Shown here: positions 47,609 through 58,629 of the stretch, in pieces | Layout: each line of letters opens with the position of its first letter | Numbering within the stretch: the first letter of the stretch is position 1 | Origin: Trichormus_B sp936914905 | GTDB taxonomy: Bacteria; Cyanobacteriota; Cyanobacteriia; Cyanobacteriales; Nostocaceae | Reading direction: 5' to 3' (one strand) | Assembly (NCBI RefSeq): GCF_039871975.1 | Contig: NZ_JBDPLL010000001.1 | Length of the DNA stretch: 64,000 nucleotides | Notes under the pieces: generated by a model | Told to the model about the DNA's origin: nothing | The model's input: the letters and a program-made list of their open reading frames with translations, nothing else | The model's database searches: none | Translations under genes and position numbers: made by a program

Positions 47609-47878
47609 CTAACCTGATGGAACATCAATGCCTTCAAGGACTTGAGATTTACGTTCAATAGCTTGAGATAAAAAGGTTAATATCTGTTTAAGTACGAAAA
47701 GTCTACGATACATTAATCTACTACCTTTCCTTTTAGGACTGATTCTCAGCCAAAGGAGATTAACCCAAATATTAACTAGAAGAAAGCATATAGCAACAAA
47801 TAATAATCTTAATACTGGATTTTTATGATTGCTTCTAATGCGATAAATATTTTTGCTCCGGTAACTAACGTATCTCAA
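47609..47878 (-). mobile_element. C-terminal fragment of an ISH3/IS4-type transposase
   Basis: The 89-codon frame contains YRIRSNHKNPVLRLLFVAIC and LLVNIWVNLLWLRI, the typical end of ISH3-like DDE transposases (RTTSRNPxLRLLFVALALxLLNLW). The catalytic part is absent. The neighbouring 47304-47608 has only degenerate sequence (for example INEDGYWFDLKGKPSLPHN). Confidence 0.6.
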
Positions 47879-47881
47879 ATT

Positions 47882-47995
47882 TTCACACTTGATAAAACCT
47901 TCCTAGTTGAACGTATTGCTTCACTGCCAGACTATTTGCAAGAGGAAGTAGATGATGGGGTCAAGATTTCTTTATACCTCAAGTACGTAAGCTAA
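47882..47995 (+). pseudogene. DUF2281-like antitoxin scrap
   Basis: An open stretch reads TLDKTFLVERIASLPDYLQE and EVDDGVKISLYLKY. This resembles small DUF2281 proteins (LxxxLPxxLQxEVxDFVxFLxxKY), often found as antitoxins. There is no start codon and no partner toxin. Confidence 0.4.
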
Positions 47996-48084
47996 CGAGT
48001 CTTTATGTTGTGGGATGGAAAGTGATTACTCAGATGTATTCTCGGTGAGTTGCCTATTTTCTCTACCGTCGCTAACCTTAATTT

Positions 48085-49425
48085 TCAAGTCCCAGTAGTT
48101 GCCGAAACATCAATTGACCAGCGAACTGTTTGTGGGAAAAAAATCACAATTAGTAACATAATAAATTGTAGAACCATAAAAGGAATAGCACTTTTATTAA
48201 TATCAAATGTACTCACCTCTTTAGGGGCAACACTTTGTAAATAAAACAGAGAAAATCCCACCGGTGGAGAAATAAAAGCCCTTTGTAAATTAATAGCCAT
48301 TCCCTCCCCAAACCATACTATATCAATATTTAACGCTTGAGCTGCAGGTAAAAATAAAGGCATGGCAATAAAGCAAATTTCCATAAATTCCAGAAAAACT
48401 CCCAGAGCAAAGATTGCTACATTACTAATAATTTAAAATCCCCAATATCCTCCTGGTAAACCTGTTAATAAATTAGTAATGAGAGTTTTTCCACTTAAAG
48501 CATCAAACACCAAGCTAAACATAGAATAACAAAATGAAATCATCAGTACTAAAGCTCTAATTACTGCTGTAGAATGAGCAGCATCACGAATTAATTGTGG
48601 TCTTAAACGTTTATTAAAGGCTGCAAGAATAGAAGCACCAACTCCACCTACAGCGCCTGCTTCTGTGGGAGTGGCAACACCAAAGAGAATAGTGCCTAAT
48701 ACTGCAAAAATTAAAAGAATAGGAGGAACAACGGTTTTAACAACTTTCTTAATTAATTGACTACCTTGAGGAATTTCCACATCTACAGGGATAGGTGGAA
48801 CTTTTTCCGGTTAAAAAAAGCTAGCCCTAAAATATAGAGAATATAAGAACTAGATAATATTAATCCGGAATCCGGGAATGAATACCCCTAAAAATAAATC
48901 TCCGACAGAAACACCAATTTGATCACTAAGAATTACTAAGACTAAACTCGGAGGAATTAACTGGGCTAAAGTACCGGAAGCAACTATTACCCCAGTAGCT
49001 AATTTTTTATCATAGCCATAGCAGATCATTACAGGTAATGACAACATTCCCATGACAATTACTGTGGCAGCGACAACTCTGGTTGTTGCTGCTAAAACCG
49101 TTCCTACTAAGATAACTGCTAACGCTAATTCTCCCCGTAAATGAGTTAAAATAATCCCAATAGTTTCTAATAACTCTTCAGCCAATCCTGATTCTTCTAA
49201 AACTGCACCCAGAAAGACAAAAAATGGAATAGCGAGTAGAGTAAAATTAGACATTATGCCAAACCAACTATTAGGTAATAGTAGTACATGAGCAGGATTA
49301 AAAGCCCCTGTCTTTGGACTAGTTGGTACAGCCATTACTGCTGTACCTGCAAAAGAAAAGCGACAGGATAGCCACTCATTAAAATCAGTAAAAAAAGCCG
49401 ACAAACATTAAAATTGCTAACCATT
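48085..49425 (-). pseudogene. dctM: TRAP transporter large permease (DctM), broken
   Basis: On the reverse strand, three open pieces (49404-48850, 48780-48433, 48384-48085) carry LLPNSWFGIMSNFTLLAIPF, FVFLGAVLEESGLAEELLET, GTLAQLIPPSLVLVILSDQI, FGVATPTEAGAVGGVGASIL and AINLQRAFISPPVGFSLFYL. These are the 12-helix DctM permease in order. The pieces are in different frames or split by stops. Part of a TRAP locus with dctQ upstream. Confidence 0.9.
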
Positions 49426-49470
49426 CAAAACCCATGCTTTTACCTACTCAATATTGATGTTTTCTGAAGT

Positions 49471-50074
49471 TTATAAGTGAATTCTGTCTGCTACTTCTTG
49501 ATAGCCTAATAATACTGCTAAATATTTAATGGCTTGAGAAATACTTTGTAGGAGTAGTAGTAATAAAGCTACAGGAATCATAGTCTTTATCGGTGCACTG
49601 GGTAAACCATTAGCATCAGGAGATATTTCCCAAGTCCCCCAACTACCATCACTTGATGTTCCCCAAGATTGTAAAATAGGATTGAATGTTACCCAAATAC
49701 CAAGTGTACAAAAGGGAATTAAAAACAAAATTGTTCCCACAATATGCTACATCTACTAATGCGCCCCTTTTTTCACTCATGTTAGTATAGAGAAAATCTA
49801 CACGTAAATTGTCTCCATGACGTAAAATATAAACAAAGCCGAATAAGAAAGTTAAAGAAAATAAATACCATTGCAATTCTAATCAGGTATTAGGAGATAA
49901 TTGCACCTCAAGGAAACCTCCTAGATAACGGACTACAACATTAAAGAAACCAACTCCAATTGTGAGTAATACTAGCCAGTTAAATAACCATCCCAATTCA
50001 TCAGTACAACCGTCAATAAACTAGGAGAATTTTAATAGTTTGCTGATGAGGGTTAATTTTTTTGAGTTACGCAT
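49471..50074 (-). pseudogene. dctQ: TRAP transporter small permease (DctQ), broken
   Basis: From ATG 50072-50074 it reads MRNSKKLTLISKLLKFS, stop, then LGWLFNWLVLLTIGVGFFNV and VVRYLGGFLEVQL, stop, WYLFSLTFLFGFVYILRHGD, NLRVDFLYTNMSEKRGALVD and, after a frame change, TILFLIPFCTLGIWVTFNPI. The four-helix DctQ pattern (HVRVDxxYxxxSxxxRA) is clear. Two stops and one frameshift disable it. Confidence 0.85.
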
Positions 50075-50375
50075 ACAAAATATAAATTAACGTTAAATCT
50101 TGGGCATACGCAAATGAGTATAAATAATTCAAAAACTTACTTCTCTATATTCCTTTTCCAAGCAAATAGTCTGACTTCCGACTTGTCTAAATTAAAGCAC
50201 CTTATTTTACCTGAATTATTGCACAGTTATCATATTGTGGGAATATCTTATGGTGAGTCAATAGGTAACAATTCTCGTTTGTTCAGCCAACTCCTAAATT
50301 CAGTATTAATAGATCATCTCAATATTTCTCAAATATTCTGAGTCCTGAATTCTTAGGTAAATAGTATTAACTTTT

Positions 50376-51527
50376 ATGAAACGTCGAGCTATTGTTAACA
50401 GATTATCTCAAAGTGTGATCGCAGCTACAGGAGTGGCCATAGTCGGTGGCTGTCAAAAAGCCCAAACTCAAAGCGCAAAGGGAGAAGCAGACACCAGCAA
50501 CTTACCCACCATTAAATGGCAAATGGCTACTAGTTAGCTATTATCCTTAGAAACAATCTTTGGCAGAGCGCAGGTTTTAGTATATTTTGTCAAAACCCTA
50601 ACCAACGGTAAATTTATCATCGAACCCCGTGCAGCAGGAGATATAGCCCCCGGTTTTGAAGTTCTCAATGTTCTCAATGTTGTTTCTCAAGGTGCAGTCC
50701 AAGTAGGACATACTGCCGCTTATTATTACTTTGGTAAAAGTCCCTCCTTAGCCTTTGGTACATCAGTACCTTTTGGACTCAATGCCCAACAACAAAATGC
50801 TTGGTTATATGAAGGGGGCGGTTTAGCCAAACTGCAAGAAATTTATGCCCGGAAATTTAATGTGATTCAATTTCTGGCGGGAAATACGGGTACACAAATG
50901 GGAGGATGGTTTCGTAACGAAGTCAAAATACTCAATGACCTCAAGGGTCTGAAAATACGTATTCCCGGTTTAGGTGAACAAGTTATGGCCAAACTAGGGG
51001 TAACAGTGCAGACTCTACCAGGGGGGGAAATCTTCCAAGCCTTATAAACAGGGGCTATTGATGCGGCTGAGTGGGTAGGACCTGATGATGATGAAAAATT
51101 AGGCTTAAATAAAGTGGCTAAATTTTACTATTATCCTGGTTGGTGGGAACGAGGCCCAACTCTAGAAGTACAAATTAATTTAGACGAATGGAAAAAGCTA
51201 CCACCTCTCTATCAAGCAACTTTAGAAACGGCTGCATATCAGTCGAATACAATAATGTTAGCTCGTTATGATGCCCAGAATAGTCAGGCATTAGAGAAAC
51301 TATTAAAAACTGGGATTCAAGTTCGTGCTTATAGTCAGGAAATTTTGGAAGCAGCGGAAAAAGCGTCTTTTGCTTTATATTATGATCAATTTGCAGCTAA
51401 AGACGCTGATTTTCAAGCAGTTTATGAACAGTGGAAACCCTTTAGAGACCAGATGTATGCTTGGAACAATTTGAATGAAGGCAGTCTTAGCCGTTATGCT
51501 TATGGGAAACTGAAATTAGGGAATTAA
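50376..51527 (+). pseudogene. dctP: TRAP transporter solute-binding protein (DctP), broken
   Basis: ATG 50376 begins MKRRAIVNRLSQSVIAATGV, an export signal with a VGGC lipobox-like site, then NLPTIKWQMATS and a TAG at 50535-50537. Later open parts read HTAAYYYFGKSPSLAFGTSV, FNVIQFLAGNTGTQMGGWFR, LKGLKIRIPGLGEQVMAKLG, a TAA at 51045-51047, AIDAAEWVGPDDDEKLG and the C-terminal KFYYYPGWWERGPTLEVQIN. The arginine of the IRIPG site, which binds carboxylates, is present. TTCTCAATG is duplicated in tandem at about 50673. It is divergent from the permease genes. Confidence 0.92.
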
Positions 51528-51840
51528 TTTAGGGCTTGTTGACATAGTTTTTTGGTGATACTATGTTGGCAAAAAATTCTGTAAATCCTGATTATGACAT
51601 CACAAAACGCCTTCTTGATTAGAATCAATTTTTTCTTTTTGCGATTTCCAAGAAATAAATTATCCAAATAAATCTATTCCTTACGCTAGGCTTTAGCCAT
51701 TTCAGACAAAAATATACTAACCTACTTAAAATCAATTTTAATTTTCACTTTTATGTCCGATATCTAGATTATGCCACAATAGCGAAGAGTGATCGCATTG
51801 CTCAACCTAGACATCTCTAACAGCATTAGGAGTTTTACTT

Positions 51841-54420
51841 GTGGAGTCCCCCCAAAAAACCTTATACGACCCAGCCACAATTGAGGAAAAATGGCAAAAA
51901 ATATGGTCAGAACTTGGCTTAGATAAAACACCTCAAGATCACAACAAGCCAAAATTCTACGCGCTGTCCATGTTCCCCTACCCATCCGGTAGCTTGCATA
52001 TGGGTCACGTCCGTAACTATACAATTACTGATGTGATTAGCCGCCTCAAACGCATGCAAGGGTATCGGGTATTACATCCTATGGGTTGGGATGCCTTTGG
52101 ACTACCAGCAGAAAACGCCGCCATTGATAGAGGTATACCCCCTGCCAGATGGACATATCAAAATATCGACCAGATGAGGCAACAATTAAAGCGCCTGGGT
52201 TTATCCTTAAATTGGGAATGTGAGCTTGCTACCTGTTGCCCAGATTATTACAAATGGACTCAATGGATTTTTCTGCAATTTTTAGCAGCAGGTTTAGCTT
52301 ATCAAAAAGAAGCTGCAGTTAACTGGGATCCCATCGACCAAACTGTATTAGCAAACGAACAAGTTAATAACGAAGGACGTTCTTGGCGCAGTGGTGCAAT
52401 AGTAGAACGTAAATTATTGCGTCAATGGTTTTTCAGAATTACCGACTACGCTGAGGAATTGTTGGATGACCTAGATAAATTAACAGGTTGGCCGGAAAGA
52501 GTCAAATTAATGCAAGCCAACTGGATAGGAAAATCCATCGGGGCATATTTAGAATTTCCCATTGTTGGGTTAGATGAAAAAATCGGCGTTTATACCACCC
52601 GTCCGGATACCATTTATGGTGTTAGCTACGTCGTATTAGCCCCAGAACATCCCTTAACTCAAGTGGTAACCACTTCAGAAGAAAGATCTGCGGTAGAAGC
52701 CTTTATTAAAGAAATTACTAAGCAAAGCGAGTTAGAACGAATAGCGGAAGATAAACCAAAACACGGTATTCCTACCGGTGGGAAAGCTATTAACCCGTTC
52801 ACTGGGGAAGAAGTACCGATTTGGATAGCTGATTATGTTCTCTATGAATATGGTACAGGTGCGGTGATGGGTGTACCTGCCCATGATGTGCGAGATTTCA
52901 AATTTGCCAAAGAACAGAATTTAGCCATCAAATTTGTAATTTTACCAGAAGTTGGTGCAGATGAAACTTTAAAAGCAGCATATACAGAAGTAGGAATTTT
53001 GGTTAATTCTGGTGACTTCAATGGCATGAATTCTATAGATGCCAAAAAAGCTATTGTCGAATTTGCAGAAAAACAAAACTTTGGTAAATCACGGGTACAA
53101 TATCGCCTTAGAGATTGGCTAATTTCTCGTCAACGTTATTGGGGCGCACCTATCCCAGTTGTTCACTGTCCTAACTGTGGTATTGTGCCAGTACCAGATA
53201 AAGATTTACCTGTAGAATTACCGGAAGAAATTGAATTAACTGGTCGTGGTGGTTCGCCTTTAGCACAGTTAGAAAGTTGGGTAAATGTGCCTTGTCCTAG
53301 TTGCGGTACTCCTGCAAAACGGGAAACCGACACTATGGATACTTTTATTGATTCTTCCTGGTATTTTTTACGTTATCCTGATTCGAAAAATGAAGAAAAG
53401 ATTTTTGATTCCAATAAAGTAAATTATTGGATGCCCGTAGATCAATATGTGGGTGGAATTGAACACGCAATTTTACATTTGTTGTATTCACGCTTCTTGA
53501 CTAAAGTCTTGAGAGATAGAGGTTTTTTTAACTTTGATGAACCATTTCAAAAGTTGTTAACTCAGGGAATGGTACAGGGTTTAACTTATATGAACCCGAA
53601 AAAAGATGGAAAGGATAAGTGGATTGCCTCTCATTTAGTGGATGCTAATAATCCTGTAGATCCGCAAACAGGAGAACCTTTAAAACATCTCCATGCAACC
53701 ATGTCCAAATCAAAAGGAAATGGTGTTGCACCAGAAGATGTTATTAATAAATATGGCATAGATACGGCCCGGATGTTCATCTTATTTAAAGCACCTCCTG
53801 AGAAAGATTTAGAGTGGGATGAGGCTGATGTTGAGGGACAATTCCGCTTTTTAAATCGCGTTTGGCGGTTGGTTACTGATTATGCTGCGGCGGGAGTTTG
53901 TAAGCAAAAATCAGAACTTGATAAATTAAGTAAAGGTGAAAAAGATTTGCGTCGGGCAATTCATATTGCAATTCAGGCAATTACGGAAGATGTGGGAGAT
54001 GAATATCAGTTCAATACCGCAATTTCGGAATTGATGAAGTTAAGTAATGCCTTGACTGATGCAAGTTGCAATTCATCACCAATTTATGCCGAAGGAATTC
54101 AAACTTTGGTGATTATGTTAGCACCTTTTGCACCGCATATTGGTGATGAATTGTGGCAATTATTGGGTAATAAAAACTCAGTGCATACCCAAACTTGGCC
54201 AAGTTTTGATCCTGCGGCGTTGATAGCTGATGAAATCACTTTAGTGATTCAAATTATGGGTAAAACTCGCGGTTCTATTCAAGTTCCTTCGCAGTTAGAT
54301 AAAGCTGAGTTGGAAAAATATGCTTTTGAGTCAGAGGTTGCACAGCGTTACATTGAAGGGAAGGAAATTAAGAAAGCGATCATTGTTCCTGGTAAGTTAG
54401 TGAATTTCGTTTTGGGTTAA
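51841..54420 (+). CDS. leuS: Leucyl-tRNA synthetase
   Basis: The 859-aa class I enzyme charges tRNA-Leu. The HIGH region is PSGSLHMGHVRNYT, the editing (CP1) domain holds YTTRPDTIYGVSY, zinc-type pairs are CPNCGIVPVP and CPSCGTPAKR, and the KMSKS loop reads ATMSKSKGNGV. GTG 51841 is preceded by AGGAG at 51827-51831. No defects are seen. The preceding 51528-51840 holds a weak hairpin (51543-51567) and nothing else. Confidence 0.97.
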   Translation: MESPQKTLYDPATIEEKWQKIWSELGLDKTPQDHNKPKFYALSMFPYPSGSLHMGHVRNYTITDVISRLKRMQGYRVLHPMGWDAFGLPAENAAIDRGIPPARWTYQNIDQMRQQLKRLGLSLNWECELATCCPDYYKWTQWIFLQFLAAGLAYQKEAAVNWDPIDQTVLANEQVNNEGRSWRSGAIVERKLLRQWFFRITDYAEELLDDLDKLTGWPERVKLMQANWIGKSIGAYLEFPIVGLDEKIGVYTTRPDTIYGVSYVVLAPEHPLTQVVTTSEERSAVEAFIKEITKQSELERIAEDKPKHGIPTGGKAINPFTGEEVPIWIADYVLYEYGTGAVMGVPAHDVRDFKFAKEQNLAIKFVILPEVGADETLKAAYTEVGILVNSGDFNGMNSIDAKKAIVEFAEKQNFGKSRVQYRLRDWLISRQRYWGAPIPVVHCPNCGIVPVPDKDLPVELPEEIELTGRGGSPLAQLESWVNVPCPSCGTPAKRETDTMDTFIDSSWYFLRYPDSKNEEKIFDSNKVNYWMPVDQYVGGIEHAILHLLYSRFLTKVLRDRGFFNFDEPFQKLLTQGMVQGLTYMNPKKDGKDKWIASHLVDANNPVDPQTGEPLKHLHATMSKSKGNGVAPEDVINKYGIDTARMFILFKAPPEKDLEWDEADVEGQFRFLNRVWRLVTDYAAAGVCKQKSELDKLSKGEKDLRRAIHIAIQAITEDVGDEYQFNTAISELMKLSNALTDASCNSSPIYAEGIQTLVIMLAPFAPHIGDELWQLLGNKNSVHTQTWPSFDPAALIADEITLVIQIMGKTRGSIQVPSQLDKAELEKYAFESEVAQRYIEGKEIKKAIIVPGKLVNFVLG

Positions 54421-54635
54421 TTTTAGTTTGTAGGTTGGGTGGATGGAAACCTAACCTAGAGACTTAATCACTACAAGGTTTTAAACCCAGACATATTTAA
54501 TTTTCACTAGATGTCTAGTGTGTAAACCCAGTAATTAAATTACCCATTCATGATCTGGATCGTCAAGGGCTGCTGTTACTGATTGCAAATTAGCAAAATC
54601 TTTAAAGGGACTAGACTTTGCAATGTATGATGACA

Positions 54636-54891
54636 CTTCTTACCCGAGTAATACTTTTCTTGTTCTTGATTGTCTCCAGGTCTTTCTCTAACTTGCTCAT
54701 AGCTATCTACGATTAATTCATAATCTGTCAGTATTTCTTGAACTATTTCATAGTCAGAGGCGTTTTTTTACCTGTTCAAGTAAACTAGATGGCAGTAATT
54801 CTCTTATGAGTGGCAACCAGTAATTAAATGTACTATTTGCTGTAGATTCGCTGACTCCAATTTGAATTCCTAGTAATTGAAATGTTGTCAT
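54636..54891 (-). mobile_element. N-terminal fragment of an IS5-type transposase
   Basis: The reverse strand from ATG 54889-54891 reads MTTFQLLGIQIGVSESTANS, TFNYWLPLIRELLPSSLLEQ, then in another frame SDYEIVQEILTDYELIVDSY. It is related to the fragment at 45640-46520 but is not identical. The DDE domain is absent. Confidence 0.7.
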
Positions 54892-55018
54892 GGGCTAGAC
54901 TGTAGCAAAACGGGAGAATTGTACGCTAAGGAATTAAAGCAGGTCATGAAAAGATTGTATAACAATGCTTTCAGCCATGACGCTCCATCATTTTTTTATT
55001 CTCAGACCGTGCAAATTA

Positions 55019-55310
55019 TCAAGACTGGTCACTGACTCCAAATTTCAAATATAATCTACCAGTCAAATTGATGTGCTCACAACCCATAGGTAATAAATGT
55101 TGCAAGTATTCGTCCGGGATAATCATCCCCTCGGATTTCAACAAATTTACCACATTCTCTAAGTATACGGTATTCCATAATACAATTGCCGCAATAGTCA
55201 AATTCAAACCACTCGCACGTAAAGACTGGTCTTTAAAAGAACGGTCACGCACTTCTCCCAAACGGTGAAAGAAAACTGCCCTAGAAAGACAATAACTTGC
55301 TAATTTATTT
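55019..55310 (-). mobile_element. C-terminal fragment of a Tn3-family transposase
   Basis: The frame reads KLASYCLSRAVFFHRLGEVR, DRSFKDQSLRASGLNLTIAA, IVLWNTVYLENVVNLLKSEG and LPMGCEHINLTGRLYL. IxLWNTxYLxxA and GWEHINLTG are the hallmark C-terminal motifs of Tn3 transposases. Only about 97 codons are left. Confidence 0.85.
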
Positions 55311-55493
55311 CATATTTGTCCTGCTGTCTTTTTTAAAGATCTTTAAATACTTCATTCCTCTCTTTGCGCCTCTGCATGAGATAAAAAATCTGTAACTTCC
55401 TACCGAAAAAATTAATCATAGGTAAGATGATACCAAAGCACCAAACCAATACACTAAGAACATTGGTGCAAATACCTCTTACCGGAGTTGGAA

Positions 55494-57875
55494 ATGACAT
55501 TAGCCAGCACTCGACAAATAAAGCCATTATCAGACACAGAATTACAAAAAATCAACGCTTATTGGCGTGCAGCCAACTATCTCTCAGTCGGACAAATATA
55601 CCTCCTCGACAACCCCCTACTGAAAGAACCGCTAAAAATAGATCATGTTAAACCGCGTTTGTTAGGACATTGGGGAACAACTCCAGGGCTGAACTTAATA
55701 TATGCCCACCTCAATCGCGTCATTAAAAAAGATGACCTTAGTACTATTTATATCGCTGGGCCTGGACACGGTGGACCCGGACTCATCGCTAATACTTACT
55801 TGGAAGGAACATATAGCGAATATTACCCCAACATCTCCCAAGATGCGGAGGGTATGCGAAAACTGTTTAAACAATTCTCTTTTCCTGGTGGTATTCCCAG
55901 TCACGTCGCACCGGAAACCCCTGGTTCTATACATGAAGGAGGAGAACTGGGTTATGCTTTAGTTCACGCCTACGGTGCTGCTTTTGACAACCCTGATTTA
56001 ATTGTTGCTGCTGTTGTTGGTGATGGAGAAGCAGAAACGGGCGCTTTAGCTACCAGTTGGCATTCTAACAAATTCCTCAACCCTATTACTGATGGTGCGG
56101 TTCTTCCCATTTTACATTTAAATGGGTATAAAATTACCAATCCTACTATTTTAGCACGGATACCCCATGAAGAACTAGAGAGTTTGTTTATTGGCTATGG
56201 CTATAAACCATACTTTGTGGAAGGTTCTGAACCTGCGGATGTTCACCAAAAAATGGCGGCAACTTTAGATACAGTTATTGCCGAAATTCAAGGTATCCAA
56301 AGAGAAGTGCGAATACATGGTTTCAAAGAGCGATCGCAATGGCCGATGATAATATTACGCACTCCTAAAGGTTGGACTGGACCAAAGGAAGTAGATGGTA
56401 AGAAAACAGAAGATTATTGGCGATCGCACCAAGTCCCATTTGGTGATATAGCTGGTAGAGCAGAACATCTGCAACTACTAGAAGACTGGATGAAGAGTTA
56501 CAAACCAGAAGAACTCTTTGACGCAAACGGTCAACTCCTTCCCGAACTGGCAGAACTCGCGCCTACAGGTCAGCGTCGCATGGGAGACAACCCCCACGCA
56601 AACGGGGGTATATTGCTGCGTGATTTAATCATGCCAGACTTTTGCAACTATGCAGTAGAAGTTCCGAAACCAGGAACAGTTAACGCAGAAGCCACCAAAG
56701 TTAGCGGCAAATTCCTGCGGGATATTATGAAAGAAAACCAGGAAAGCCAGAACTTTCGAGTTTTGGGACCCGACGAAACCGCATCTAACCGCATCGACTC
56801 AGTACTAGAAGTCACAAATCGGACTTGGGTTGCTGAAACTCTCCCGGAAGATGACCATTTATCACCTAATGGTCGGGTAATGGAAATGCTTAGTGAAACA
56901 AACTGTCAAGGATGGTTAGAAGGATATCTGCTTACAGGTCGTCATGGTTTCTTCTCCTGTTATGAAGCATTTATTCATATCATTGACTCGATGTTTAACC
57001 AACACGCTAAATGGTTAAAAACAACTCGTCATATTTCCTGGAGAAGACCAATTGCATCTTTAAACTATCTTCTCACTTCCCATGTTTGGCGACAAGATCA
57101 TAACGGTTTCTCTCACCAAGACCCTGGTTTTCTAGATCATGTCATTAACAAAAAGGCCGAAATTATTCGCATCTATCTCCCACCTGATGCTAACACTTTG
57201 TTATCAGTAATCGACCACTGTTTAAGAAGTCGTAACTATGTCAATGTCATTGTGGCTGGAAAACAACCAGCATTACAATATTTAGACATGGATACAGCTA
57301 TTAAACACTGTACTAAAGGTTTAGGAATTTGGGAATGGGCAAGTAGTGATCAAGGTGGTGAAACTGATGTAGTGATGGCTTGTGCTGGGGATGTTCCTAC
57401 TTTAGAAACCTTAGCAGCAGTGGATATTTTGCGTCAGAATTTCCCAGAATTAAAAGTGCGGGTAGTGAGCGTAGTTGACTTGATGAAACTACAGCCACAA
57501 AGTGAACATCCTCACGGTTTAAGTAGCAAAGATTTTGATACTATTTTCACCACTGATAAACCGATTATTTTTGCTTTTCATGGTTATCCTTGGTTAATTC
57601 ATCGTCTCACCTATCGTCATACTAACCACAAAAATCTTCATGTCCGTGGTTATAAGGAAGAAGGAACAACAACCACACCTTTTGATATGGTGGTGATGAA
57701 TGATCTAGATAGATTCCATCTGGTCATGGATGTAATTGACCGTGTACCCAAATTGGGTGATAAAGCCGCTTATGTGAAGCAGAAATTACAGGATAAGTTG
57801 ATTGAACATAAGTATTACATTGAGAAACATGGTGAAGATATGCCGGAAATTCGAGATTGGACTTGGTCTTATTAG
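55494..57875 (+). CDS. xfp: Phosphoketolase (xylulose-5-P/fructose-6-P)
   Basis: The product has 793 aa. This TPP enzyme cleaves xylulose 5-phosphate (or fructose 6-phosphate) with phosphate into acetyl phosphate plus a triose or tetrose phosphate. Features are GHWGTTPGLNLIYAHLNR, GPGHGGPGLIANTYLEGTYS, the TPP motif VVGDGEAETGALATSWHSNK and the C-terminal HGYPWLIHRLTYRHTN. ATG 55494 with GGAG upstream is chosen; the frame opens at TTG 55488. It is intact and is followed by gap and pyk, both broken. Confidence 0.96.
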   Translation: MTLASTRQIKPLSDTELQKINAYWRAANYLSVGQIYLLDNPLLKEPLKIDHVKPRLLGHWGTTPGLNLIYAHLNRVIKKDDLSTIYIAGPGHGGPGLIANTYLEGTYSEYYPNISQDAEGMRKLFKQFSFPGGIPSHVAPETPGSIHEGGELGYALVHAYGAAFDNPDLIVAAVVGDGEAETGALATSWHSNKFLNPITDGAVLPILHLNGYKITNPTILARIPHEELESLFIGYGYKPYFVEGSEPADVHQKMAATLDTVIAEIQGIQREVRIHGFKERSQWPMIILRTPKGWTGPKEVDGKKTEDYWRSHQVPFGDIAGRAEHLQLLEDWMKSYKPEELFDANGQLLPELAELAPTGQRRMGDNPHANGGILLRDLIMPDFCNYAVEVPKPGTVNAEATKVSGKFLRDIMKENQESQNFRVLGPDETASNRIDSVLEVTNRTWVAETLPEDDHLSPNGRVMEMLSETNCQGWLEGYLLTGRHGFFSCYEAFIHIIDSMFNQHAKWLKTTRHISWRRPIASLNYLLTSHVWRQDHNGFSHQDPGFLDHVINKKAEIIRIYLPPDANTLLSVIDHCLRSRNYVNVIVAGKQPALQYLDMDTAIKHCTKGLGIWEWASSDQGGETDVVMACAGDVPTLETLAAVDILRQNFPELKVRVVSVVDLMKLQPQSEHPHGLSSKDFDTIFTTDKPIIFAFHGYPWLIHRLTYRHTNHKNLHVRGYKEEGTTTTPFDMVVMNDLDRFHLVMDVIDRVPKLGDKAAYVKQKLQDKLIEHKYYIEKHGEDMPEIRDWTWSY

Positions 57876-57889
57876 AATTATTAGAATAG

Positions 57890-58230
57890 GAATGTAGGGA
57901 CGTTTTTTATAAGCGTCTCGATTTTTATTTGGGGTAAATATTTAAAACAAAATAGAAAATCCTATTACATTAGTCAAGATAAATGGAATATTTATTTAGA
58001 AGAAGAAATTGAATTAGTAATAGGTAATGCTAGTATTGAAGTCAGGAATGGAATATATAATGAATTCCAAGTAGCATAAATGGTAGATAAAATCCAGGTT
58101 ATTTCCACTGCTTTAAAATTTATAGAATTGGGTTATGCTTATTCCGTTAAATATTTATCAAAAGCTATTACACAAATTTCGATTCAATTACCCGGTGGTG
58201 AAGATTAGAACTTAGGTAAAAGTTAATACA
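57890..58230 (+). other. Decayed coding remnant
   Basis: Short frames read EEEIELVIGNASIEVRNGIY, NEFQVA, stop, MVDKIQVISTALKFIELGYA and YSVKYLSKAITQISIQLPGG. They line up as one small protein with one stop. The family is not recognised. It sits between xfp and a repeat. Confidence 0.35.
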
Positions 58231-58325
58231 ATTTTGGATAGTTAAGTGAAAAAGTATTGCTATATAAACTATTTATTTTTTGATGTGTTGCCATCATTTT
58301 CTCATTTGGTATAGATTATCAATAG

Positions 58326-58418
58326 ATACAGCAGGAATCAGGAGTCAGGAGTAAACCTCTCTTGCTATCTTGGTTTCAAATTAGATTCTGTACCTCATTG
58401 ATCTGCGATATGCTGTAT
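58326..58418. repeat. Small MITE-like repeat, copy 2
   Basis: ATACAGCAGGAATCAGGAGT... to ...TGCGATATGCTGTAT is in opposite orientation to 17158-17241. The ends ATACAGCA and TGCTGTAT are perfect 8-base inverted repeats. A GGAGTCA-type internal duplication makes it nine bases longer than copy 1. Confidence 0.75.
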
Positions 58419-58629
58419 ATTTAAACATAGGTATACGGATATTTCAATAATGTATCTAATATTAACTAATATTAATAACTAATAACTAAACCTTAAAATA
58501 TGCCGTCTAAATCAGCTTCATACCTTTTTAAACTGTAAGAATCAGCTAAGTCAGAGTAGAATTAACCCGGCCAATAATCCTTGGTTGAGTCTCTAAATAC
58601 ATGAGGTTAAATTTTGGTGGAGTTAAAAG

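Noticed and set aside
50114..50341. 75-codon ORF between dctQ and dctP as a real gene
   Set aside because: It lies in the divergent promoter region of the dead TRAP locus with no ribosome-binding site and no recognisable motif. I cannot support it.
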